Source: Acetispira formosa (nom. nud.)
Lineage (GTDB): Bacteria; Desulfobacterota; Desulfarculia; Adiutricales; Adiutricaceae
DNA: 64,000 bases
NCBI GenBank assembly: GCA_023525915.1
Contig: CP026657.1
Span: 2,876,001 to 2,940,000, forward strand
Reading direction: 5' to 3'
Made by a program: the position numbers and the translations under genes. Below are positions 43,024 through 51,492 of this stretch, in pieces. The notes under the pieces were generated by a model. The model saw nothing but the letters and a program-made list of their open reading frames with translations. It was not told the origin of the DNA and searched no databases. How positions within the stretch are numbered: the first letter of the stretch is position 1; the number at the start of each line of letters is the position of its first letter.

Positions 43024-44031
43024 TTATTTCAAGCTGGCGCGGATGGTGTCCATCGCTTCCTTGCCGATGATCTCTTCCATCTGGGGCCAGGTTTTGCGGC
43101 CCAGCTCGGTGGCCTGGGCCAGCTTGTCAGGTGAATCAATCAGATCGATCACGGTCAGTCCGTGGTCGGCCAGTTTCTTCATGTAATCCTGTTCTTCCGC
43201 TTCAGCGCTGATGACCCGCTTGGCCATGATTTCGTCGACGATTTTCTGGAACAGAGCTTGATCGTCGGCTTCCAGTTTGTTCCAGCTATCTTTGTTCATG
43301 ACCATGCCCCACAGCTCAAGGTCGCTGCGATAGTGGACATAGTATTTATTAATATCGCGCACCAGGTTCCAGGTCTGGGCCGGGCCGCCGCCGGCCTGGC
43401 CTTCCACCACGCCCGTGCTGATGGCGGTGGGCACTTCGCTATAGGGCAGAATGCTCACTTCAAAACCGAGATGGCGATAAATATACTGAACCAGGCCGAC
43501 CGGGGTGCTGCGGATTTTAATGCCCTTGGCCTCTTCAGGCGTGGTGGCTCCGTGGTTCAGGGAAACGCCGGTAAAGCCCTGCATCCAGCTGCCCATCCAA
43601 TGCATGCCTTTTTCGTCCGCCCACTTTTTGAACAGGGTGTTCATGAAACCGTCGGGTCCGAAGATTTCCGCGGCTTTTTCATAATCGGTCACCAGGTAGG
43701 GGAACTGCATAGCGGCCCAACGGGGGTCGAAGGTGGTGGCTATGGGGTCGAGCATGATATCGACTTCACCGCGCAGGATCATTTCATTGATTTCCAGATA
43801 ATCGCCAAGCTCTATGCCGTAAACTTTGAACTTGATGCGGCCGTCGGTTTCCTTGGTGACGCGCTCGGCCAGCTCCTCAATAGCGGCGCGGGAGGCGCTG
43901 GGCGCCGGCAAAGTAGTGTGGACGATTTTAAGGCTGTGTTTTTTGGTTCCGGCCTGGGCGCTGGCCGTAAAAATACCAGAGGTGATGGTCAGGGCCAGGA
44001 TACAGGCCAGGGCGACGATCCTTTTTTTCAT
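43024..44031 (-). CDS. TRAP transporter substrate-binding protein (DctP), first system
   Basis: 335 residues with a signal peptide (about 1-26, ending ASAQA). The family signature GIKIRSTPVGLVQYIYRHLG holds the Arg expected to bind the substrate carboxylate, and EVPTAISTGVVEGQAGGGPA follows. The periplasmic product delivers an acid to the DctQM pair. AGGAGG precedes the ATG. It is the first gene of its operon and lies downstream of the GntR regulator on the same strand, so it may share regulation with the uronate genes. Confidence 0.95.
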   Translation of the reverse strand: MKKRIVALACILALTITSGIFTASAQAGTKKHSLKIVHTTLPAPSASRAAIEELAERVTKETDGRIKFKVYGIELGDYLEINEMILRGEVDIMLDPIATTFDPRWAAMQFPYLVTDYEKAAEIFGPDGFMNTLFKKWADEKGMHWMGSWMQGFTGVSLNHGATTPEEAKGIKIRSTPVGLVQYIYRHLGFEVSILPYSEVPTAISTGVVEGQAGGGPAQTWNLVRDINKYYVHYRSDLELWGMVMNKDSWNKLEADDQALFQKIVDEIMAKRVISAEAEEQDYMKKLADHGLTVIDLIDSPDKLAQATELGRKTWPQMEEIIGKEAMDTIRASLK

Positions 44032-44410
44032 ACGTTTCCTCCTTGGGAAAATAATCAGCGGGGTGTGATCGGAAGAAGACCATTTCCAAAACTCTGTTTC
44101 GAACTCCCGTCCCGCTGAGACAACAGGTATTTCAAATTAACATTTGATGTTTATGACTCAGGCAAAGCCGCAGCATGGAAACAACGCTGTTAGGCGCCCT
44201 AAGGCGCACCTATCCAACTTGGCCCTGGAAAGCACCAACATTTATAAACAGGCTGATAACTGTGACGGCATTACAAAACTTTGAAAAATTCAGGCAATGG
44301 AACAAAATGCCGCAAATTTGACTCTCTCACATGATTGAATAAAACAATATCACATGCCGCTCTTTTTTGGATATTCTCAATCTTGTCTTTTTATTTATCA
44401 ATTTTGACCG

Positions 44411-44496
44411 GGCTGGGCCCGGACCCCACGTCTGGGGGGCGTTTTCCCGTAATAGATAATTTTGGCGGCCATCATCGTATTAAGAGCGGTGCCCCC
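44411..44496 (-). repeat. family D repeat, copy 5
   Basis: GGCTGGGCCCGGACCCCACG, then TCTGGGGGGCGTTTTCCCGT, then TTGGCGGCCATCATCGTATT, then AAGAGCGGTGCCCCC, the exact reverse of copy 3 in layout. It lies in the 737-bp gap between dctP and the GntR gene. From 44032 to 44410 that gap shows nothing else recognisable. Confidence 0.85.
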
Positions 44497-44530
44497 TCAA
44501 CTGCTCCGCCTGGGTCGTCGGGGTGAAAAA

Positions 44531-44562
44531 GAAGCGGGAATCCCGGAGAGGGTTCCCGCTTC
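44531..44562 (-). terminator. terminator downstream of the GntR gene
   Basis: Arms GAAGCGGGAA and TTCCCGCTTC with an inner TCC/GG extension. On the minus strand it is followed by TTTTTCACCC. It lies about 207 bp past the GntR stop, with a type A hairpin in between. Confidence 0.75.
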
Positions 44563-44615
44563 TTCTGATGTGCTTTTAATTGCGTGAATAATAATCCGTT
44601 GCGGTTAACCCGGCA

Positions 44616-44698
44616 GTCGGCGGGAGAAATGTTTTTGCCCGTCTCCGTGACTAAAGACCCCCGGAACGGAGACGGGCAAAAACATTTCTCCCGCCGAC
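44616..44698 (-). repeat. composite hairpin repeat, type A, copy 5 (solo)
   Basis: The stem GTCGGCGGGAGAAATG, then TTTTTGCCCGTCTCCGT, pairs with a perfect right arm around GACTAAAGACCCCCGGA. The outer pairs (GTCGGC/GCCGAC) differ from other copies on both arms. Confidence 0.93.
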
Positions 44699-44768
44699 GG
44701 TCATCCGCTGAGGCTCATCTTTCAGTGAACAGAAAAAATTCTGCACCCCTTGCGCCCCGGCCAACCGC

Positions 44769-45413
44769 CTATTCCGGTTTAACTGGCAGCAGGAACGCCG
44801 TTTCCCTTGAAGCTTTCAAATGCGCAAGCATCAGTTCGCCCGCTTTCGGCAGCGCACCCTCAAGGATAGCATCGATAATAGCCACATGTTCCCGGCAGGA
44901 ATCATCCAGTCGATAACCCAGCGTCCCGGACAGCACTCGCACCCGCTTGTCCTGGGAATGAATTTGATCCAACGCCTGGTTCAAGAAAATATTGGGACAG
45001 GTCGACCTGATCAAGGAATGCAGCTCGCCGTCATAAGCAAAAAAATCATCCTTGGCCAGACCGGATTCAAAGGGGTTGACGTCAAACAACTCCCGCATGC
45101 GAATCAGTTCACTCCGGTCCACCCGTGCGCCGTAATTGACCACGATGTGCGGCTCAATGAGCATGCGCGTCTCATAGATGGTGTTGATCATATTAATGCT
45201 TAAATCACAAACGATTATGCCCTTTTTGGGAATAACCCGCACCAGGTTCTCCTGCTCCAGGCGGCCGATGGCCTCCCGGATGGGAGTGCGGCTTATGCCC
45301 AGATTGTCTTGAAGTTCAAGGGTATTCAGGAATGCGCCCGGCAAATATCTGCAATTCACGATTCTGTCTTTTATCAGCTCATAAGCCTGCTGCTGCAACG
45401 TCACTTCAGCCAC
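44769..45413 (-). CDS. GntR/FCD family regulator of uronate genes
   Basis: 214 residues from a GTG with AAAGG at 7 nt; upstream in-frame starts would add up to 25 residues and run into the promoter of the divergent operon. The winged HTH (about 5-70) has the family recognition segment LGISRTPIREAIGRLEQENL, followed by an FCD ligand domain with metal-binding candidates (Asp in YDGELH, His later). ExuR/UxuR-type regulators of this family respond to uronates. The perfect palindrome TTGTATACAA at 45499-45508 fits the family operator, and the gene is divergent from uxaB. Confidence 0.92.
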   Translation of the reverse strand: MAEVTLQQQAYELIKDRIVNCRYLPGAFLNTLELQDNLGISRTPIREAIGRLEQENLVRVIPKKGIIVCDLSINMINTIYETRMLIEPHIVVNYGARVDRSELIRMRELFDVNPFESGLAKDDFFAYDGELHSLIRSTCPNIFLNQALDQIHSQDKRVRVLSGTLGYRLDDSCREHVAIIDAILEGALPKAGELMLAHLKASRETAFLLPVKPE

Positions 45414-45466
45414 AATTAAAACCTTTCCGGCCGCTTCGCTCAACGGCCACCCGATAGAAATTATAC

Positions 45467-45495
45467 TTGACATGATGACCTGAATCAAGTATTCT
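45467..45495 (+). promoter_or_regulatory. sigma-70 type promoter of the uxaB operon
   Basis: TTGACA (45467-45472), a 17-bp spacer and TATTCT (45490-45495, four of six consensus bases). Transcription would start near 45502, inside the TTGTATACAA operator. The uxaB start is 66 bp further on. Confidence 0.7.
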
Positions 45496-45498
45496 TTC

Positions 45499-45508
45499 TT
45501 GTATACAA
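45499..45508. promoter_or_regulatory. putative GntR operator TTGTATACAA
   Basis: A perfect 10-bp palindrome matching the tnGTnnnACna-type consensus of the FadR/FCD branch of GntR regulators. It lies at the expected transcription start of the uxaB promoter, so binding would repress. It is the only such site I found in the window. Confidence 0.7.
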
Positions 45509-45567
45509 CAGATAATCCAACTGTGCATATCCTTCAGCCGATAACTTTCAAACGCCGGGAGGCACCG

Positions 45568-47058
45568 ATGAGGAAAGTCAACGAAACCCTGGACGGACAG
45601 CGGAAACTTTTCCCTGAAAAAGTTCTTCAATTCGGTGAAGGAAATTTTTTGCGCGGCTTTGCCGATTGGATGATCCACTTGGCCAATGACCAGGGCCTGT
45701 TCTCCGGCTCCGTGGTTCTGTGCCAGCCCTCCTCCAAAGACAGCCGCAAGGCGGATTTGATCAATTCACAAAAAGGCGTCTACACGCTGGTGATGCGCGG
45801 CCAGGAAAACGGCCGGGTCGTGGAAAGGGTGGAGAAAATAAGCTCCGTTTCCCGTTGCCTGAACCTTTTCCGCGATTTTGCCGCTTTCCTGGACCTCGCC
45901 GCCAGCCCTCTTCTTAAGATCATCATCTCCAACACCACCGAAGCCGGGATAACCTTTGTGTCCGCCGATCAGCCCGGCGACCGCCCGCCGTCTTCCTACC
46001 CGGCCAAACTCACCATTTTTCTTTACGAGCGCTTTAAAAAGCTGGGCGATGTTGAGGCGGCTGAACTTCTGGTTCTGCCTACAGAACTGATTGACGACAA
46101 CGGCGCACTGCTGAAAAATTACATTCTGCGCCATAGCGCGGACTGGAATTACGAAAAAGAATTCTTCACCTGGCTGGAGAGAAGAATCCATTTTGCCAAC
46201 ACTCTGGTTGACCGCATTGTAACCGGACACCCGGCCGGTGAAATGGACGCGCTCCAAGCCAGGCTGGGCTACCGGGACGATCTTCTGGTGGCGGCCGAAC
46301 CCTATAACCTTTGGGTAATTGAGGGCCGCACGGAGTGGGCTGACTTCCTGCCCATAGACCGCACTGAAGCCAATGTCATCTGGACCGACAACGTCGCGCC
46401 CTACAAAAAACGCAAAGTCCGCATTCTCAACGGCGCGCACACTTCGACCGTGCCCGCGGCCTATCTGGCCGGGTTTGATATCGTGCGCGACTTTATGCAC
46501 GATGACATTTTTCGTCAATATTTGGAAAAAATAATCCATACTGAAATAATTCCCACCCTGGAGCAGCCGCGCAAAGAATTGGAAAAATTCGCCGCCTCCG
46601 TGGCCGACCGCTTCGACAACCCCTACATTGACCATCGCCTCCTGGATATCGGCCTGAACACTTCAGCCAAATTCCCGGCCCGCTGCCTGCCCTCGCTTCT
46701 GGAGTATATGGAGATTAAAGGAAGCGTTCCGCCGCTTCTTTCATTTTCCCTGGCTGCCTATCTGGCTTTCTATAAATGTGATAAGCGCGATGACGGTTAT
46801 TTCGGCCGACAGCCGGATGGACAAAGTTACCAACTCCGCGATGATCAATCGGCGCTTGATCTTTTCGCCTCTGCCTGGGCTGAAGGAGACGCGGAGAAAG
46901 CGGCCACGCGGCTCCTGTCGGCCAAGCAATTATGGGACGGCCGTGACCTGACGGCCTTTCCTGAACTGGCCGAAAAAGTTATCGTCCACCTGAAAAACAT
47001 CGAGACCGCCGCAAATATAAAAGAAGTGATAGCAAACCTTTTGAGGGGTGGCCAATGA
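45568..47058 (+). CDS. uxaB: tagaturonate reductase (altronate oxidoreductase)
   Basis: 496 residues from the ATG with GGGAGG upstream; an upstream in-frame start would lie in the operator. It belongs to the mannitol dehydrogenase superfamily: the N-terminal FPEKVLQFGEGNFLRGFADW binds NAD, with GVYTLVMRGQENG after it, and the catalytic region reads KVRILNGAHTSTVPAAYLAG, the UxaB pattern. It reduces D-tagaturonate to D-altronate in galacturonate catabolism. It is the first gene of the operon, and its stop overlaps uxaA by 4 bp. Confidence 0.95.
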   Translation: MRKVNETLDGQRKLFPEKVLQFGEGNFLRGFADWMIHLANDQGLFSGSVVLCQPSSKDSRKADLINSQKGVYTLVMRGQENGRVVERVEKISSVSRCLNLFRDFAAFLDLAASPLLKIIISNTTEAGITFVSADQPGDRPPSSYPAKLTIFLYERFKKLGDVEAAELLVLPTELIDDNGALLKNYILRHSADWNYEKEFFTWLERRIHFANTLVDRIVTGHPAGEMDALQARLGYRDDLLVAAEPYNLWVIEGRTEWADFLPIDRTEANVIWTDNVAPYKKRKVRILNGAHTSTVPAAYLAGFDIVRDFMHDDIFRQYLEKIIHTEIIPTLEQPRKELEKFAASVADRFDNPYIDHRLLDIGLNTSAKFPARCLPSLLEYMEIKGSVPPLLSFSLAAYLAFYKCDKRDDGYFGRQPDGQSYQLRDDQSALDLFASAWAEGDAEKAATRLLSAKQLWDGRDLTAFPELAEKVIVHLKNIETAANIKEVIANLLRGGQ

Positions 47059-48581
47059 CAGCGGCCGGACCGGAACTCTTCATCATCTCGCCCGGCGACA
47101 ACGTGGCCGTCGCTCTGGCGGATTACAGCCGGGGCGAGAAAGTTTCCGATGGTTCCAGCCAGATAGAGCTGCTTAACGATATCCCGTTCGGCCACAAAGT
47201 TGCGCTCACAGATATTAATGAGGGCGGCGATGTCGTCAAATACGGCGCGCCCATTGGCCATGCCGGAAAAGCCATAAAAAAAGGCGAGCATATTCATAGC
47301 CACAATCTCAGGACCAGCCTCGGCGACCTTCTGGAATACGAATACAAACGCGATGACCAGGCCCTATCCGCCTTTGCCGCCTATCACCCCGCCACTTGCG
47401 AGACAGCTTCTTTCGAAGGTTATTCCCGGGCCGACGGCCGGGCCGGAACCCGCAATGAAGTCTGGATAATCCCACTGGTCGGCTGTGTCAACAAAACGGC
47501 TGAAACTTTGGCCGAAAAGGCCCGGCAATCTTTCGGAGACCGCTGTGACGGCATTTTCGCCTACTCTCACAACATGGGTTGCAGCCAGATGGGCGATGAT
47601 CAGTTAACGACCCAGAAAATTCTGGCCGGTCTTATCAACAATCCCAACGCCGGAGCCGTGCTGGTACTGGGCCTGGGCTGTGAGAACAACAACCGGGAAG
47701 TTTTCCGGCCAGTGCTGGAAAATCTCGGCCCCATAGATGAACGGCGGGTCCGCTTTCTGGTGACTCAGGATGTAGAGGATGAACTGACCGACGGCCTGAA
47801 ACTGCTCGACCAACTGACGGCCCACGCCGCCGGCTTCAAACGGGAGCGCCTCCCGGCTGACCGTTTGGTGGTGGGCTTCAAGTGCGGCGGCAGCGACGCC
47901 TTTTCCGGCATCACCGCCAACGCGCTGTGCGGGCGAATCAGCGACCGGCTGGTGGCTTGCGGGGGCAGTTCCATTCTGACGGAAGTGCCGGAAATGTTCG
48001 GGGCCGAAACCCTTCTGATGGCCAGGGCCAAAGACCGCCCAACTTTTGAGGCCATTGTCCGGCTGATAAATGATTATAAAAGCTATTTCAAGCGGTATCA
48101 GCAGGTGGTCTATGAAAATCCCTCACCCGGCAACAAGGCCGGAGGCATCACCACGCTGGAAGAAAAGTCACTCGGCTGCACCCAGAAGGGCGGCCGGGCC
48201 CCGGTGGTTGACGTTCTGGATTATGGCCGGCCGGTGACTGAAAAGGGTTTGAACCTTCTGATAGGTTCCGGCAACGATCAGGTTTCCTGCACCAACCTGA
48301 CCGCCGCCGGGGCCAATCTGATTATATTCACCACCGGGCGCGGCAATCCCTTTGGCGCGCCGGTGCCCACCATTAAAGTGTCCAGCAACGACCGGCTCTA
48401 CGAACGCAAAAAAAACTGGATAGATTACAACGCCGGGCGCATCGCGCTCGATGGCGGAATGGAGGAGACGGCCGATGATTTTTTCAGCCGCATTCTTCAG
48501 GTGGCTTCCGGGCAAAAGGTCTTGAATGAGCTTCATGGCTATCGCGAAATTTCGATTTTTCGCGACGGCATAATCATGTAG
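47055..48581 (+). CDS. uxaA: altronate dehydratase
   Basis: 508 residues. The N-terminal SAF domain (about 10-95, NEGGDVVKYGAPIGHAGKAI) and the C-terminal UxaA domain are fused, as in the full-length enzyme. Cysteines in NMGCSQMG and GLGCENNN, with GFKCGGSDAFSGI, fit the iron-dependent dehydratase. It converts D-altronate to 2-keto-3-deoxygluconate. Its ATG overlaps the uxaB stop (ATGA), implying coupled translation. Confidence 0.96.
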   Translation: MTAAGPELFIISPGDNVAVALADYSRGEKVSDGSSQIELLNDIPFGHKVALTDINEGGDVVKYGAPIGHAGKAIKKGEHIHSHNLRTSLGDLLEYEYKRDDQALSAFAAYHPATCETASFEGYSRADGRAGTRNEVWIIPLVGCVNKTAETLAEKARQSFGDRCDGIFAYSHNMGCSQMGDDQLTTQKILAGLINNPNAGAVLVLGLGCENNNREVFRPVLENLGPIDERRVRFLVTQDVEDELTDGLKLLDQLTAHAAGFKRERLPADRLVVGFKCGGSDAFSGITANALCGRISDRLVACGGSSILTEVPEMFGAETLLMARAKDRPTFEAIVRLINDYKSYFKRYQQVVYENPSPGNKAGGITTLEEKSLGCTQKGGRAPVVDVLDYGRPVTEKGLNLLIGSGNDQVSCTNLTAAGANLIIFTTGRGNPFGAPVPTIKVSSNDRLYERKKNWIDYNAGRIALDGGMEETADDFFSRILQVASGQKVLNELHGYREISIFRDGIIM

Positions 48582-48626
48582 GGCGATGAACGCCCAAAAT
48601 GTTCAACGAACATAAAGGAGACGACT

Positions 48627-49619
48627 ATGATGAAGGCAACGGGAAAACTTTTGGCAATGTTGGTTCTGGCTGTCGCGGCGGCTCTGGTTATGGCCCCGGC
48701 TCTTTCGGCCCAGACTCTCCAGCTTTCGGACAATCAGCCGCCTGACTATCCCACCACCATCGGCGACAGAAAGTTCGCGGAACTGGTTAAGGAAAGAACC
48801 GACGGCCGCATCACCATCGATGTTTACGACAGCGCCCAGCTCTTTGACGAAAAGAGCGCCATTGAAGCGGCCCAGATGGGCGGCCTGGCTTTCTGCCGGG
48901 TCAACGCCCAGCCCCTGTCTGATTTCACCCCGGCCCTTGGCGTTTTGTCACTGCCTTATATTTTCCGCGACGAAGCCCACCTGTGGAGCACCCTCAACGG
49001 CCCGGTGGGTGAAGAGCTTTTGAAGGAACTGGAAGATAACGGCCTGGTCGGCCTCACCTATTATGATTCCGGCTCCCGCCACTTCTACAACAACAAACGC
49101 GAAGTCAAAACCCCGGCCGACATGAAGGGTTTGAAAATCCGCGTTCAGCAATCCAAGCTGATGATGGGCCTGGTCACTTCACTGGGCGCCTCCGCCACCC
49201 CGATGGCTTACGGTGAAGTCTTCGCCAGCCTCCAGAGCGGTGTTATTGACGGCGCTGAAAACAATTGGCCCAGCTATTATTCCACCTCCCACTATGAAGT
49301 CGCGCCTTTCTACACCCTGGATTTCCACACCCGCACCCCCGAAGTGCTCTGCATGTCCAAATTTGTCTGGGACAGCCTGAGCCCGGAAGATCAGAAAATC
49401 ATCAAGGACGCGGCCGTGGAATCCCAGAGCACCCAGCGTGAATCCTGGAAAGCCTATGAAGCTCGCGCCATTGAGGCCATCAGGGCCAGCGGCAAAGTTA
49501 CGGTCACCATAGTCAACGACTTCACCCCCTGGAAAGAAGCCGTGCAAAAAGTTTATGACGATGTCGATCTCGGCCCCAAAAAGGGCGAATACATCAAAAA
49601 GATCGGCGACGTGAAATAG
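48627..49619 (+). CDS. TRAP transporter substrate-binding protein (DctP), second system
   Basis: 330 residues with a signal peptide (about 1-28, ending PALSA). The motifs GLKIRVQQSKLMMGLVTSLG and YGEVFASLQSGVIDGAENNW are the standard DctP pattern, with the Arg that clamps a carboxylate. Being inside the uronate operon, it most likely binds glucuronate and galacturonate. AAAGGAG precedes the ATG. A stem-loop after its stop may allow higher expression than the membrane subunits. Confidence 0.95.
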   Translation: MMKATGKLLAMLVLAVAAALVMAPALSAQTLQLSDNQPPDYPTTIGDRKFAELVKERTDGRITIDVYDSAQLFDEKSAIEAAQMGGLAFCRVNAQPLSDFTPALGVLSLPYIFRDEAHLWSTLNGPVGEELLKELEDNGLVGLTYYDSGSRHFYNNKREVKTPADMKGLKIRVQQSKLMMGLVTSLGASATPMAYGEVFASLQSGVIDGAENNWPSYYSTSHYEVAPFYTLDFHTRTPEVLCMSKFVWDSLSPEDQKIIKDAAVESQSTQRESWKAYEARAIEAIRASGKVTVTIVNDFTPWKEAVQKVYDDVDLGPKKGEYIKKIGDVK

Positions 49620-49630
49620 TTTGAATAAAA

Positions 49631-49656
49631 GCGCCGCCGGAAAATTCCGGCGGCGC
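49631..49656 (+). terminator. intercistronic stem-loop after dctP
   Basis: A perfect 10-bp stem, GCGCCGCCGG with CCGGCGGCGC, and a 6-nt loop, followed by TGTTCTTGTT. Because dctQ follows in the same operon, it probably acts as a partial terminator or mRNA stabiliser. Confidence 0.65.
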
Positions 49657-49692
49657 TGTTCTTGTTCCCCTTTCGCGGACAAGGAGGAAATT

Positions 49693-50190
49693 ATGTTCAG
49701 AAAAGTTGAAAGAAGCGTCAGTCTCTTTGCCGAGCATGTCGGCATGACGCTGATTGTGCTGATGAACCTGGTGGTCTGCTACACAGTCTTCACCCGCTAT
49801 GTTTTAAATTACACGCCCTCTTGGGGTGAAGAGCTGGCCCTCTTGTCAATGGTCTGGTTCGGTTTTCTGAGCATCGCCCTGGGCGTCCGCGATGACGGCC
49901 ACATCGGCGTGACCATCCTTGATTCGAAGCTCTCGGCCAAAATTATCTATGTTTTGGATTTCTTCAAATGGCTGTGCGTTTTCGCGTTCGGCCTCTTCAT
50001 GCTTATTGAGGGCATAACCCTGACCAAGATCGGCCTTCGCAACAACTATCCCGGATTGGGCATAAGTTCGGCCTGGCTTTACATTATCGTCCCCATTTCC
50101 GGCGGGGCCATGCTGGTCTACTGTGTGGAAAAAGTGGTCGACCTGCTCAGAACGGGGCCGAAGCCCAGAGCGACCGGAGGTTGTGAATAA
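49693..50190 (+). CDS. TRAP transporter small permease (DctQ), second system
   Basis: 165 residues from the ATG preceded by AAGGAGG; a longer frame from 49621 would translate the stem-loop and is rejected. It has four membrane helices, with the family segments FTRYVLNYTPSWGEELALLS and GVRDDGHIGVTILD. It ends in the TAATG overlap with dctM. Confidence 0.93.
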   Translation: MFRKVERSVSLFAEHVGMTLIVLMNLVVCYTVFTRYVLNYTPSWGEELALLSMVWFGFLSIALGVRDDGHIGVTILDSKLSAKIIYVLDFFKWLCVFAFGLFMLIEGITLTKIGLRNNYPGLGISSAWLYIIVPISGGAMLVYCVEKVVDLLRTGPKPRATGGCE

Positions 50191-51482
50191 TGGATCATTC
50201 CACGGCTGTTACTATTCTTCTGGGAACCTTTCTCACCCTTCTGGTTCTGCGCGTTCCGGTCTGCTTCTGCCTTGGCCTTTCCAGCGTGGTGGCGGGCATA
50301 TATTGCAATATCCAATTGCCCATGCTGGCCCAGTCCATGGTTCGGGCCATCAATTCGTTTTCCCTCCTGGCCATTCCCTTCTTCATCCTCTGCGGAGAAA
50401 TTATGAACGAGGGCGGCATGAGCCAGCGCATGATAAACCTGGCCAACGCCATTATCGGCCGCTTTCGCGGCGGTCTGGCTCTGGTCAACGTCCTCTCCAG
50501 CACCTTCTTCGGCGGCATTTCCGGCTCGTCAGTGGCCGATACTTCCTCCACCGGGGCGGTGCTGATTCCCATGATGGTCAAAAAAGGCTATGACCCGGAC
50601 TACTCGGTGGCCGTTACCATCACCTCTTCCATTCAAGGCATACTGATTCCGCCCAGCCACAACATGATCATCTATTCCCTGGTGGCCGGCGGCGTGTCCG
50701 TCAGCACCATGTTCATGGCCGGTCTGGTGCCGGGCCTCATCCTGGGCGCGGGCATCATGGTCACCACTTATATCATCGCCGTCAAACGCGGCTATCCGGT
50801 GGGCGAAAAAACCACGGCCGCCCAAAAACTCAAAGCGGTCAAAGAATCCATTCTCGGCCTTTTCACTTTCGTGATCGTGGTGGTCGGCGTCATCAGCGGA
50901 CTTTACACCGCCACCGAAGCCGCCGCCGTGGCCGCCCTCTACGCTTTCATCATCACCTTCTTCGTCTATCGCGACGTGCCTCTTTCCCGCATGACTTTCA
51001 TTCTCAAAAGGGCCTTGAAAACGCTGGCTATCGTGGTGGCCCTGATAAGCTGTTCCGGCGCTTTCGGCTGGATGCTGGCCTATCTGAAAGTTCCGGCCAT
51101 GGTCACTAATGCCCTCCTGACCCTGTCGGACAATCCCTATGTGATCCTCCTGGTCATCAACCTGATCCTCCTGGGACTGGGCATGATCATGGACATGGCT
51201 CCCTTGATCCTCATCACCACCCCCATTCTGCTTCCGGTGGCCAAATCCATCGGCATGGACCCGGTCCACTTCGGTATAGTCATGATGCTCAACCTTGGTA
51301 TCGGCCTCCTCACCCCGCCGGTCGGCAGCACCCTTTTTGTGGGCTGCGCCCTTGGCAAGGTCACGATGGAACGAATGGCCAAAACCATGGTTCCCTTCTA
51401 TTTCACGATGGTGGCTGCTCTGGTGCTGATAACCTACGTCCCGGCCGTAGTCATGACCCTTCCCAGAATTTTGAGTCAATAA
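50190..51482 (+). CDS. TRAP transporter large permease (DctM), second system
   Basis: 430 residues with about 12 membrane helices. Family motifs are IPFFILCGEIMNEGGMSQRM, FFGGISGSSVADTSSTGAVL, PPSHNMIIYS and GLLTPPVGSTLFVG. It shares a base with the dctQ stop (TAATG). Together with DctP and DctQ it should import hexuronates by sodium symport. Confidence 0.95.
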   Translation: MDHSTAVTILLGTFLTLLVLRVPVCFCLGLSSVVAGIYCNIQLPMLAQSMVRAINSFSLLAIPFFILCGEIMNEGGMSQRMINLANAIIGRFRGGLALVNVLSSTFFGGISGSSVADTSSTGAVLIPMMVKKGYDPDYSVAVTITSSIQGILIPPSHNMIIYSLVAGGVSVSTMFMAGLVPGLILGAGIMVTTYIIAVKRGYPVGEKTTAAQKLKAVKESILGLFTFVIVVVGVISGLYTATEAAAVAALYAFIITFFVYRDVPLSRMTFILKRALKTLAIVVALISCSGAFGWMLAYLKVPAMVTNALLTLSDNPYVILLVINLILLGLGMIMDMAPLILITTPILLPVAKSIGMDPVHFGIVMMLNLGIGLLTPPVGSTLFVGCALGKVTMERMAKTMVPFYFTMVAALVLITYVPAVVMTLPRILSQ

Positions 51483-51492
51483 GGAGCCAGTG

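Noticed and set aside
43162..44118. 318-codon plus-strand frame opposite dctP
   Set aside because: The minus strand encodes a complete TRAP binding protein with signal peptide and ribosome site; the plus frame has no family features.
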